Shown here piece by piece: positions 31,211 through 41,799 of a DNA stretch of 64,000 nucleotides. The position numbers were made by a program, and so were the translations under genes. The DNA comes from Coniochaeta sp. PMI_546 (lineage: Eukaryota > Ascomycota > Sordariomycetes > Coniochaetales > Coniochaetaceae), in the NCBI GenBank assembly GCA_021432605.1, contig MU271143.1, forward strand, positions 3,481,277 to 3,545,276, read 5' to 3'. The stretch's first letter is position 1. Each line of letters begins with the position of its first letter. Under the pieces are notes generated by a model. That model searched no databases and was not told where the DNA came from. It saw nothing but the letters and a program-made list of their open reading frames with translations.

Positions 31211-32281
31211 TCTATCCACAAGTTACAGTTGAGTGACATCGGTTCCTCAGATATCAATCAGTGAGCTACACGTGATCGACTTTCTCTTTAGGCACAATTG
31301 CTGATGGTTGCCAAATTGTATGGCGCTGAGGTGACTTGTATGGTCAGTGTAGCTATGCCGATTCGGTTTCATCGCCGAGGCTTTGCCTAATATGCATGAG
31401 GCGATATGTAAGGCGTCATTTTACGAACGCAGGTCTGACACCGCACCGGAAACTCGGGTCAGTGGATGCAAAGGCACATTGGTCGTTTGGAGAAGTTATT
31501 TAGAGACCTGAATGGGATGTGACGTCTTGCAATGGTCTCGAGCATCAATGCAAGCTTCGCTTGGCTGCATAATAACCGCCTGTTTTCCCAGTACTACATC
31601 CTCTGCTCATACCTATGAAGTTTCGTTCTAGTACTTCTTTATATTTTAGCCGTTGCCGTAAGATACAAGTCAGTACCAGGGTTCAGTAGGCGCTCGATCA
31701 CTGTGCTCAGCATCTTGTGGCATAAGATGTGCTCATTGTAATCGAAACTTCACTCGCCGCGTGTGCTAATCGTCAAGTACGACGCGTCCTGAATTGGACA
31801 GAGCGAGGAAAGCACTAGGAGCCAGCGTATATGGTCTTTTGAATCGTGCCCCTCTTCTTCGGTGACACAACAATGCAGTTGCTCGGGATATACCACAACT
31901 ATGTCTGTGTACTTAGTCTTCTACCTGCGGAGACTGGGCAACTGCCAGCTCAGATAAGTTCTGGAGCGATAACCTTGTCGACCGGGAATCTGCAGACGTC
32001 TGGATGGACCTCGACAGCACGAGTCCACATGTTATGCCTGGTTGGCGCATCGCATAGGGCCACCAGTTGAGCGGATGCGTAAGGCCGAATCAACGAGCTC
32101 TGGGTCGAAGATCTCCCGGTCGTAGAGGGTAATACATTGCCAGAGGTGAACTTTACTCCATAGAGCCGGAACTGAAGTAGACTCAAGCCAGAAACGACTT
32201 CGTTGGCTGCTGGATATGACGGGAGACCGTCAAAGAACAGCTTAACCCCATAACAGAGCGCTGTGATCGACTGACAGAGGA
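31211..32281. other. Intergenic
   Basis: About 1.1 kb, mostly upstream of the HAD gene and downstream of CWC26. Only short frames without motifs occur. Confidence 0.4.
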
Positions 32282-33382
32282 CTACTCATCCATCTGCCAC
32301 GCGTATTCTAGCCCTTTGTTCCTCTCTCGCCTATTCAGAGCCTTGAACCGTTCCGCCTCAAAGCCGTTGCCCCTGTCAACCCCATCCCACCGATACCCAG
32401 GCCGTATTCCATACCGATTAGGCGGCGCAGCCCCCTTGTAGACAGGTCTCCTACTGTTAATCTTGCCGCCCGTCTTCGCTTTCCCACTCGCCGCAGGTGT
32501 CCGATCATCATCCCCGAGGAACTGCGCCATGGGGTCATTCCACCTCCTCGCAGCCTTCATCTCCGCATTCAGCTCCTCGTCATCCTTCCCCCTCGCAAGC
32601 GGCATCAGCGCCGCATCCTCGAGCGCCTCCTTCCTCCTCCTCGCCTCCTCAAGCTGCACATCGCCCTTGAGCGCCCTCTTCCTCGCCTCCTCGTCCCGCC
32701 TAGCCTTCTCCTCCGCCTCAGCAGCAGCCCGCCGCGCCTCCGCCCTCGCCATGGACACATCGACCCGTCGACCAGTAGCATCGCGCAGCACAACCTGATC
32801 CTCCTCGTCATCATCCTCATCCGCACCCTCCTTCCTCTTCTTCCTCCTCCTCCTCTCCTTCTTCTCCCTCTCCATCGCCTCCAGCTCAGCCATCTCCTCC
32901 TCCCGCCTCCTCGCAAGCTGAGCCGATATAGCCTTCGCGCTCTGCAGTCCCGCAAACGTGCCGTCCGACATGCGCAAGTCGCCGTCCCCATCCGCTACCG
33001 CCGGCGCCTCATCCGCCTCCGTTCGGCCCGCCGCCGCCGCGCTCTCGGCCGCGGCCGAGGCCAGTATGGCGTCTGCTGCCGCATCCGCGTCGTCGTCCTT
33101 ATTCTTCTTCGGTGGTGCGCGGCCGTTCCCGATGGTCTTCCAGGCTGACTTCTTGGCCCGCCGGAACTCGGCCGAGGTGCCGGCCACGGCGGTCTGGAGC
33201 TCCGGGTCGTCGTCGTCCTCCTCGTCGCCTGAGCCTTTGGGCTTGGTCCAGCCTGGCTCGTCGTCGTCTGCTATGAGGAGCCCGCTCGGTTCGGATTTTG
33301 GCGCCTTGCGTTTCCGCTTTTTGGAGGGCTTGGGGTCGGCTGTTAGGTAGTGCGCTGCTAGGTAGGAGTTTAGGTCGGGCAT
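32282..33382 (-). CDS. CWC26: Pre-mRNA splicing factor Cwc26/Bud13
   Basis: A 366-residue intronless protein. It opens [13 protein letters not shown], the conserved start of fungal Cwc26/Bud13, followed by basic KKRKRKAPK signals. The middle is low-complexity and strongly charged (Arg/Glu/Ala repeats, predicted single helix). The last 90 residues are the conserved Bud13 core: [48 protein letters not shown] and a tail ending EYAWQMDE. Bud13 joins Snu17 and Pml1 in the RES complex, which binds the spliceosome before activation and helps splicing and nuclear retention of pre-mRNA. All key core segments are present. Confidence 0.92.
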   Translation of the reverse strand: MPDLNSYLAAHYLTADPKPSKKRKRKAPKSEPSGLLIADDDEPGWTKPKGSGDEEDDDDPELQTAVAGTSAEFRRAKKSAWKTIGNGRAPPKKNKDDDADAAADAILASAAAESAAAAGRTEADEAPAVADGDGDLRMSDGTFAGLQSAKAISAQLARRREEEMAELEAMEREKKERRRRKKRKEGADEDDDEEDQVVLRDATGRRVDVSMARAEARRAAAEAEEKARRDEEARKRALKGDVQLEEARRRKEALEDAALMPLARGKDDEELNAEMKAARRWNDPMAQFLGDDDRTPAASGKAKTGGKINSRRPVYKGAAPPNRYGIRPGYRWDGVDRGNGFEAERFKALNRRERNKGLEYAWQMDE

Positions 33383-34389
33383 GGTTGCAGGTTGATGGCG
33401 GCTTTTTGGATGGCGAGGATTGTCTCTTGTAAATCGTCAGAGCAGCGAGGGTTCTAAAGCTTAACACCTGTTCTTTGCCGCCGCTAAGACGCAGAAGTGC
33501 AACTGTATAGATTTTGTTTGATGGTACCAAACAGCAAGGCTTGGATTACTTTGCCGACGTCGACAGCCTTATCGCCATTGGCGGCTTGTTCCGCAAATTG
33601 ACCGGGGCCCTTGCCAAATTACATGCCGTTAGCGGATCAAGTGAGTGGGTCAAGGCGCTATCGATGCATGACATCACGGCCTGGTTCTCGAGCGCCAAAC
33701 GCGTCTGCTTACAGAGTTGCCCAACACTGGGACGGAATGAGACGAGAGAACGCGTGTCAGGCGTACTTTTGTCTCGTTGAGCGTCTGGAGTTTGCATTAG
33801 AGCCTACCTAGTCTATCGCGGATGTAAACGAGTCCCGTATTTGAGGCAGCATGTTGCGTTATGATGAGCATCTAATATCGTAAGTTGGCAAGCATCCTGC
33901 ATAATGGCGTGCTGGGACAAATCCAGCATCGTGTAAGGGTCACTCACTATATCAGGTCTTCTTTCAAGAACGTTCTCAGGAATACGGATTGAAAGGTGTG
34001 AATGTGTATGTCCACAACACAAAAAGTGTCGCGGGGGTTTATTTATACTGTCTTTAAAATAATTCAATGACGACAAAGTTCTGTCGTGCCTCAGTGTAGG
34101 GATCGCACTCGTCCATGCAACAACGGCTCGTTCCAACGAAGCCTCAAACGCCAACCCAGTTCGTAATGCATCCAGTCCTGCATGAGCGGTATAATGCACC
34201 TCAAAACCAATAATGTCCCAAGACCAGAGAAAGGTAACGTCTGCCAAAACTCCAAGCCTGCCCAAAAAAACCATGCTGTCCAACCAACAGCAGTAAAAAC
34301 AGGTGATGCAGAAGAAGTAATTACAAACAAAAGACTCGCAAACTGCGAGTCACGAAAAGAATCAAATGTCGAAGATGATCGGCCCCAGA
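33383..34389. other. Intergenic
   Basis: About 1 kb between CWC26 (upstream side) and the 3' end of the next minus-strand gene. Several overlapping open frames exist on both strands but none has motifs. They probably reflect promoter and 3' UTR sequence. Confidence 0.4.
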
Positions 34390-34992
34390 CTAGACCAGCT
34401 CAAAGCCATCATCAACAGACTTCTCGGCAGCAAGGTTCGAGCTCGACTTGCGCAGGTTGCGCTTCGCCTCCCGACCCTTCAGTGCCTGGCCGTTCTCGTC
34501 GACAACCTCGTACTCCTTCTCGACCAACTTCTCCGTGTCACGAGCAGTAGGTGCCTTGACGAAGACATCAAGAGTAAGCGGCTGTCCAGGGGTGACAGAG
34601 CGGTCGAAGCTGTACAGAAAGGGGTCGTTGGCAATGCCGGGGCTAGGCAGCTCGGAAGCCAGTAGATCGCCGGACCGGCTGGCCTCCAGCTCCTCGTGGA
34701 TGCCCATCCTGGACTTGACCCGGACCTGCGAAAGTCCGTGGTTGCCGCGGTTCAGCTTCACCATGTTGTGGTGCTCCTTCCAGGGGTCTGGTCCCGCGGG
34801 TGTGTTGGGACGGACCTTCCTCTGCTGGGCCTCGCTGCCTCCCATGGGGCCGTTGGTCATCAAGTCCCAGCTGACGCCGGCCGAGGGCACCTCGCCTAGT
34901 CGCCACTTGCGTGTTGAGTCCTTATAGCGCTTCCACTCTTGGTGCGCGCCGCGGATGTCGCGCTCGTATTGGGTTGGCGAGTCAAACTCCAT
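34390..34992 (-). CDS. Conserved-looking unknown protein
   Basis: A 200-residue protein starting at ATG 34992 (ACCATGGAG, a strong context). An in-frame stretch upstream (47 codons, to 35133) is basic and of leader composition, so I exclude it. The product is polar with Trp-rich spots (AHQEWKRYKDSTRKWRLGEV, GPDPWKEHHNMVKLNRGNHG), a central strand-rich part (LTLDVFVKAPTARD) and a Lys/Arg/Glu-rich C-terminal third. No signal peptide or membrane helix. I do not recognise the family. The long pyrimidine-free leader and the TATA box about 200 nt upstream suggest strong or inducible transcription. Confidence 0.7.
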   Translation of the reverse strand: MEFDSPTQYERDIRGAHQEWKRYKDSTRKWRLGEVPSAGVSWDLMTNGPMGGSEAQQRKVRPNTPAGPDPWKEHHNMVKLNRGNHGLSQVRVKSRMGIHEELEASRSGDLLASELPSPGIANDPFLYSFDRSVTPGQPLTLDVFVKAPTARDTEKLVEKEYEVVDENGQALKGREAKRNLRKSSSNLAAEKSVDDGFELV

Positions 34993-36573
34993 GGTGTGTG
35001 TTGTTGGTATGTTTACTAGACGAATAGAGAGTAGAACGACGGGACGATGGCTTCCGTAGCAGAAGTTGTCTGAAGCGAGGCGAAGTCTGCGCGGAGGCAG
35101 ACAAGAAGGTTTCAGGACAAGTGAGGTATGCAAAGGTGTGAGGATAAGTGTGAATATGATGAGTTGAAGTGGCGTCTAGAGGCCCAAGCCGATTATATAT
35201 AGGTAATGCGGATGCCAATTGTAAGATGCAGTTTACAAAGAAACCAGAGCAGAGAAAGAGTTGGATGTAGAAAGAGCTCAGGAGAGAAGTAGATGCACTT
35301 GCTCAAAGAAGCCGCATCTAACACCGGATGACTCAACGATTGCCGGCTGACACTAATAAGTGATGCGCCACACTAACAACGAAATATGATAAAAGAGTCT
35401 GGGAGATGCGAGAAGATTCGCCACAAAGAAGATTGTTATATGTCAGCGAAGTTCCTTTCTTGCTTATTGTTTGTTTGTTTGTGTTGGTTGTTGAGAAGAA
35501 GAGTTGCCAGGAACAGCGCGAGAGGCAGGCGCGACTGGGACTGTATATAGGTCGGGGCGAAACGGGTTCGATAGCTTGGATGGCCTCCCAACATTCAGTG
35601 CGACTGCCTTATCTTGACGTTTTGGGGATGCCGGATGACCGACGATAAAGCTTGGGGGGTGGCTGCTAGCGTGGGCCTTGGGGCGTGTGTGTTTCAGCGG
35701 CATGTGGGTTGAGCCTGCCTACCTGTAAGCTCCATCCAGCCACGTGCGGTGCCTTCGTGATGCAATGTAATGAAAGCGAGACGCCCAGAAGTCACCTTGC
35801 ACTAGAACTGCCCGAGGAGTGACTTGCCGGGACCCGAGGGTATTCGCTGCGCCATTCCAGGACGCATCATTGATACCATGCCGCAGGCAGCGCCTGATCG
35901 ATGACCACACCTCAGCTCTCCATGATTATCGTCCAGTTGAGCTGTCTCTGCTTACCGTCACCGCGGATGTCAGACTAGGAATTAGAGGTAATGACCTAGG
36001 AGATGAAATCAGACGCCATCAGCAAGTTCCTAGGGCTTTGGCAGGGGCCGCATCAAGTTCGTTCCTGTTTTTGTTATGACGCATCCCATTACCTTAGGCA
36101 TAGATAGTACTGTGTAGGCACATGGATGACGGATAGGCTTTGAAACGCGGAACAAAGAACCAACAAAGGACATACACTGGCCAGGTCGGGGGCCTGTAGC
36201 CTTGGTTCTCAGCGCCGCGTGCCATCATCGGCTCAATGCCATTTGCTGACTTCCAGACAGCCGCCCTGCTGTGTGCCGACTGTCGTCACGCATGGAAATG
36301 CATTGCCGTGGAGTGGAAGACGGAAGTTGGCAGTTTGAACCTGACAGGGTGCAGGTAACAATAGAACCTGACCCGGATGATTGAAAACTGGGCTTCCTCC
36401 ACCCCGCAGCTTCCGCTTCGTAGTGTTGGACAATCGCGTGTTATGGATTCAATGTCTCGGACCATCTCAGGTACAACCTAGAACCTCTGAGCTACAACAG
36501 TAAGATAGGTACCTTGAAGGTTACTCGGGAAGGGATTGATTAGGTATGTACAATGGCAACCACCTATGCCAGC
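34993..36573. other. Long upstream region
   Basis: About 1.6 kb upstream of the minus-strand gene. It holds the TATA motif at 35192-35202 and a second TATATA near 35540, plus a CAAA-rich run on the minus strand around 35470 resembling a fungal 5' leader. No gene is supported. The right end abuts a hAT-type element. Confidence 0.4.
35192..35202 (-). promoter_or_regulatory. TATA box, unknown gene
   Basis: The minus strand reads CTATATATAAT here, about 200 nt before ATG 34992, a suitable distance for a leader of ordinary length. Confidence 0.45.
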
Positions 36574-36581
36574 CACGTATT
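36574..36581. repeat. Left 8-bp target-site duplication
   Basis: CACGTATT, identical to the copy at 37393-37400 on the other side of the hAT-type element. Confidence 0.85.
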
Positions 36582-37392
36582 CAGGGTTGTTAATTAGTAA
36601 CTATTAGTATAGTATCGACCTTTACTAATACTAACTAGTATAGTATCGACCCTTACTAATACTAGTCTAGTATAGTAAGACCATTTACTAATACTACCCT
36701 AGTATATTAATAGTAACTAATTAGTTACTAATTAATATTAAAATGTTACGTAATTAAATAATTAAATAATAAAATAATAATAAAAAATATATAAGAAATA
36801 AGTAAAAAATAAAGAAAAATAAAGAAAAGTTATTAATAATCTCGATCAATTTTAATAATTATATACATTTTTTATATAACTTAAAAATAATAGAAATAGG
36901 TAAAAACTTATTAAACTTCTTAGAAATTTCTTATAATTTAATTTGTAATTAATAAACTTACGAGAATATTTAATTATAATATTATTAATATTAATTATAA
37001 AAGAAAGTATTAATAATTCAAGTGATTTTCTCGTAATATATAAATATATTAATATTTTATAAATAATAAATATATATAATTCTAATATTAAAACCTGTTT
37101 TTTATTTTGATTTAAAATCTATTATTAAATATATTATATTTAAACTATTTATAATATTCTTTATTTTATTATACTATTAATATTTAATATTTTAAAAAGA
37201 TATAAATATATATTATATAATATTTAATATTAATTAGTAACTATTAGTTACTAGTTAGTATACTAAATTAATATTAGTATAGTATTAAGTATTACTAATA
37301 CTAGACTAGTATGAAAAAATCGTTACTATAGTTACTATACTATTAGTTACTAATACTAATACTAAATACTAGTACTAATTTTAACAACCCTG
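36582..37392. mobile_element. Non-autonomous hAT-type transposon (MITE-like)
   Basis: An 811-bp element, strikingly AT-rich against GC-rich flanks. Its ends are perfect 12-bp inverted repeats, CAGGGTTGTTAA, and similarity continues inwards as TTAGTA-rich subterminal sequence on both sides. It is flanked by an exact 8-bp direct repeat CACGTATT (36574-36581 and 37393-37400). An 8-bp target duplication with ends beginning CAGGG is the signature of the hAT superfamily. Inside, the left end has tandem copies of a roughly 35-bp unit (TAGTATAGTATCGACC..TTACTAATACTA). No open frame of note, so it cannot encode its own transposase and would need one in trans. The very low GC of the interior may reflect repeat-induced point mutation or original composition. 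Perfect ends and target repeats suggest a fairly recent insertion. Confidence 0.88.
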
Positions 37393-37400
37393 CACGTATT
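37393..37400. repeat. Right 8-bp target-site duplication
   Basis: CACGTATT, identical to the copy at 36574-36581. Confidence 0.85.
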
Positions 37401-38213
37401 ACCTGCTGACTCGCCTCGGTTGCGGGCATCCAACAACCAAGGGGCGTGTCCTGAGCCAGTGCCGGCCAAGAGTCATTCTCCCCACGCCTTCCGCCATCCC
37501 TGGCTTCCGCTTTTAGATGGAGGTGCATGCAGCGCTACAGAATGCGAGATTCAGTGGCCCCTCCCGGCTTATTATCTCAACCTCCTATGGGAGTCGCAAT
37601 CTGACTCTCTCCCTGGCCTCGCAACTTGTGCCTGAATTATGCCGAGTAGGTTGCAAACGAGCCTACAGCTAACTCAGGAACCATTACTGTAGCAATCTCC
37701 AGGCTGGCTGAGCAATGATGGAGGGGTAAGGTGGCTATCGCGATAAGACCGTGATAAGGCGTTATCTTCAGCTGTAAGGTAAGGTAACATCCCCGAGTTC
37801 CGACCGGGAGGTCAGCTTGCTGACAGCAAGTAAAATGGCCCCCGTTATTCGTACCGTCTTGTGTCACAAGAACCTATGACCTGTGAACCTGACTCGGAAC
37901 CTGGAAAGACGCGATACGTGCTAATAATTGTAACAATTGTCATCACGTTTCAGGTGATCCTAGTTCCTGTTCCATGGTCTAACTTCGTCTTCATTTCCCT
38001 GATATCCATCTATGTAGACCTGAATCTTCGAACCATTCATGTGAAATGACAGCTTGCGGCATAGGTAAAGAATAGCTCAAACTCCCAAACTCCAGAATGC
38101 AGATGTCCCACCATCCATTCATGGCATTCCCTCAGTCACACAAACCAGCAAGGCCGTAGTGAGCTTGCCTTCATCCAGTGTCAACATAATCCACTCCTTC
38201 AGTCCCAAAACGC
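37401..38213. other. Intergenic
   Basis: About 0.8 kb between the transposon and the 3' end of the quinate-repressor-like gene. A 62-codon frame near 37861-38049 has one hydrophobic helix but no start context or homology that I can recognise, and is not called. Confidence 0.4.
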
Positions 38214-40714
38214 TCAGAAAGCCGACGACGCGTCCCGCTGCTGCTGCTCCCAAGTCTTCCTGCACACCTGGGTCATCAGCGTCTTCGGCGCCGGCCGGCC
38301 AGTCATCAGCTCAAACGCCTCGATGGCCATCTCGCTGACCAGATCGAGCCCGTCGACAACAACCCACGACGGCGACACCGTGTCGCGGAAGGCCTGCATT
38401 TGCGCCACTAGCGGCGTGACGAGCGGTTCGTAGGCGAGCTATTATCCGTCAGCACATATCGCATCAGTTAATGGTGTACTAGAAAGGGCACAGAACGTAC
38501 CTCAACAACAACACCCCCAGTAGGACTCCGCAACCACTGCAGCGGCATCTCGAAATCCGCCGGCGGGCTGCCGTCGGCACTCGTAGCAGGGACACAGCTG
38601 ATAACCATCGTAGGCGGGGCATACTTCTCCGGCCACGGCTGTGCGGTGGAGGAGATGACGTGACACAGTTGGTGCCGCCCGTCCACGGACCCATTCGTCT
38701 CCCCGGACGTGATCCCCTGCCCAGCAGCCCACTGGGTAAAGTGCGTTGCCACATCAACCGCGTTCGCCACGGTGCGGTTGTAGATGAAGATATTCCTGCA
38801 GCCCAGCTGCACGAGCGCGTAGATCGCTGCGCGCGCCATGCCGCCCGCGCCGACAACCAAGGCGGTGGTGCGGGACGGTTGCACGCTGTTGCGTGGACTG
38901 ACGGCGCGCTGGAGACAGGTGTGTATGGCGCGCCAGTCGGTGTTGTCGCCGTAGAACTCGGCTGCGGGACCGGCCTTGTGGCGACTGTTTGCGTGGTCGA
39001 GGATGAAATTGGTGGTGCCTCTGAGGGGTAGCACGACGTTCACTGCGCCAATGACGGAGGCGTGGTGCGACTTGATCTTGAGGTGCGGCATGATGGCTAC
39101 CTTGAAGGGGGCTGTCAGGTTGGCGCCGCCGAATGTTGGCTCGGTGCATATGGCGTTTAGTTCGTCCAGGGTCGTGCAAGTGGCGGGCTGGTAAGTGTGC
39201 GGCATGCCGGAGAAATCGTAGGCGGCGTGGTGCATTGTAGGGGACAGGGAGTAGGACACATTTGCGCCGACGACGTAGAACTGAAGCGGGTCGAGGATGA
39301 AGGAGCGGAATAGGTTCATGAAAGCGCTCGGATAGGTGCTAACCGTGGCTAGGTGGTCGCGCTCGTTCTCTGTGTCGGGGTGCTTGACCGGGTTGAGAAT
39401 GCGGGATTGGAGAGGTAGACGGACACCCAAGACGGAGTAGTCGTAGCCCACGAAGGGAGGCTTGGGGTCTGGGATCGTGGCGTTGAGTTTGTTCTTGAAT
39501 TCCTCGAGTTTCTCCGGCGGACTGTCGGCCGTGCAGAAGCGGGCCATTCGGACGATGTCGCACCCAAGCGCCTGCGCGCGGCGGTAATGCTCCATCGTGC
39601 GCTCGTCGTTCCAGTGGATGGCGCCGAAGCCGGTGAAGGTGAAGTTGCCGATTATCTTGGTCCGGCCTTTGTGGGCAAGGACGAAGTCGGACATATCTGG
39701 CGGTCGCAGGAGGTCTAGGCTGAGATAGTCTACGCCGAGGCGCAGACCGATGTTCAGGAGCTCCATGTCCATTGTCTCTTTCTCCTCGACTGACCTTCGC
39801 CTCTCCCCTCGTGGATTTTCCTCGACGTGGTAGATGATAGGGACCCGTAATTTTCGACGTATCAGTGCTACTTGTGTTGCGACTATGTTTAGTAAGTCCT
39901 TCGGCCAGGTGTCAATGATCAACTCGACGCAGTCAGCTCGCGCCTCGAAATCTTCCCACTCGAGATTCATATCCAGAACATATGATAGCCGTAATCTGAG
40001 TGCGTACGAGTATGACCTGTATTCTGGCGGAATGGCGCTGACGGAAAAGGGGCTCTCGAGCCATGTCCGCGTGACGCCTTTGCCGGTTATGAGATCCAGA
40101 AACCTAGTAAAATCTTCTCTGGCACTCAGCAGCTTAGAGGAACGACTGGATGGTTGATATTCCGATGGAGTTGCTGATCCTGATATGGGATCCTGGCGGC
40201 CACCCGATGAGTCGTAGAGATTAAAGTACTCCAGATTTGAGCAATCCCTGTGACTCTTATCCATCTCCAAGAGCTGCTCTGCCTCGTTACTATCGAGCTG
40301 CTGCCGGATCCATTTCTCTTCCCTGTGCACATAGACTACGGGATTCGTCTTGGAGAATTTCCGCAGGGCGTCCTGGGCCTCTTTGGTCAGGCTGGTCATA
40401 CCACATTCAATTATGCATTTGGTCCTGTTGCTGTCCAGCATTTCCTTGAAGACCTCGATGATCCGACGAGCAAAGGCTTCCTTGCCGTGCCTGCTGAGGA
40501 ACTTGCCGCGGGTAAGACCAGTGACCTTCTCAAAGTAGTGATCCTCCGTGACCAACTTTCTCCTCAGGTGCAATGCGCCCATGAACCCCAGCGAGCGTTT
40601 CCCAGCACCGCGGCATCCGACCAGGACTATCGACGCAGAAGGCTCAAAAAGCATCTCATTCTTAGGTGGCTTGACGTCTGCCCCGTACGGCACCGAGGCC
40701 GGGGCGAAATCCAT
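38214..40714 (-). CDS. Quinate-repressor-like (QutR/qa-1S)
   Basis: Two exons, 40714-38501 and 38438-38214, flanking a 62-nt intron (GTACGT..ATAG); 812 residues. The layout equals the last three domains of AROM, as in the repressors QutR (Aspergillus) and qa-1S (Neurospora). Residues 24-215 are shikimate-kinase-like, with P-loop GCRGAGKRS. Residues 235-455 are type I dehydroquinase-like, but the Schiff-base Lys position reads DIVRMARF (Arg) and the usual SxHDF motif is changed (GNFTFTGF), so catalysis is unlikely. Residues 485-812 are shikimate-dehydrogenase-like, with SYSLSPTMHH, NLTAPFK, GDNTDW, GAGGMARAA and NRT kept. The dead dehydroquinase suits a regulator that senses a shikimate-pathway ligand and binds the activator. 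A Zn2Cys6 gene lies divergent. The N-terminus is uncertain: upstream DNA has a second coding-like frame. Confidence 0.85.
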
Positions 40715-41113
40715 CGTAGGCCGGCGTCCGGGCGTTCGACGCAAAAAGGCGGGCCAGTGATTCTCCGGAGTCCCCAATCTTCAGCTTCACCTGCGGGGTT
40801 GACGGCGTTGGAGTGAGAGTGAGAGCCTCATTTGTGACTTGATGAACAAATACGTCTTGTTGTTGGCTGGAGTTCAGTCGTGTTGCCTCAGAAAATGAAC
40901 TTGATATGGTCGTCGTAAATGTGGTTCATGGATCAACAGTTTGTCTCGTGTCTTGTCTTGACCGGCAGATGATTCGGCGTGGTTACTCGGGAAAATCGTA
41001 GACCCATTTGCAGCTGCCGTAACAGCGGGCGAATGTGCGGAGAGATCTCCAACAAATTCCTGGGTCAGTCAAGTTCTAGGCCCACATTTGCCTTAATCGG
41101 ACGACAGTCCATT

Positions 41114-41149
41114 CAACTGACGAGAATCCAGCAACTGACGAGAATCCAG
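41114..41149. repeat. 18-bp direct tandem repeat, two copies
   Basis: CAACTGACGAGAATCCAG twice head to tail, exact. Could be a duplicated regulator site. Confidence 0.85.
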
Positions 41150-41405
41150 CTGTTTCGTAGACATTGATCGAGGCATTATATGGAGTAAGGCATTTATATT
41201 CTTGCTCCACATACCAAGGTGTCTTCCTACGGCATTGTAAAATCATAAAGACCATGGGGAAACTTTGTCCGCCAGCTTCAATCAAGGCTCTCGGGCCTGC
41301 ACCACGCTGCACCGAGTTCGCCAGCATTTTCTGGGCTCCTAAGTATTCAGAATATCACCCAAGGCAACGTGACTGGTCTTTACCCACACAGATCCGCTAC
41401 CTCAA

Positions 41406-41440
41406 GTCTATGTCTATGTCTCTGTCTATGTCTATGTCTA
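41406..41440. repeat. Hexamer microsatellite (GTCTAT)n
   Basis: About six copies of GTCTAT with one variant unit (GTCTCT). Confidence 0.85.
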
Positions 41441-41799
41441 GCGATCCCTTAAGGATCTTGCTGTTGGCATGAATTACTGTGTTAAAATATCAAAAGTGTG
41501 AATGATACCTCGCTACAGTATAGAACCTGTTATCAACCCCGCAAAGGGACTAGACTTTAGGCCTAAATCCGGACCACTCCGCCTTCTCCAATTCCCGCAT
41601 TTGGCCAATCACACGCGTAAACATTCTCGCTTTCATTCACTTCGACTCCTCACACCGGGCGACGTCACTTAACACCGACAGTCCGACCTTTGACTCTTTT
41701 GCTTTTGCCGCCCAAGAATTGATGCAGCATTCGGCACCGAAGTCTGATTATCTAATTGTCTAGTCATGGAGGTCTGACCATCGGTAACGAACAGATGTA

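Larger units (their letters stand above)
40715..41799. promoter_or_regulatory. Divergent promoter with tandem repeats
   Basis: 1.1 kb between the repressor-like gene and the Zn2Cys6 gene. It contains two tandem repeats (listed separately). In the first 100 bp, on the minus strand, a frame with coding look (LKIGDSGESLARLFASNA) runs out of frame with the repressor start, which may point to an unrecognised upstream exon. Confidence 0.4.

Noticed and set aside
36582-37392. AT-rich island as a mitochondrial DNA insertion or centromere-like block
   Set aside because: Perfect inverted ends and an exact 8-bp flanking duplication explain it as a DNA transposon.
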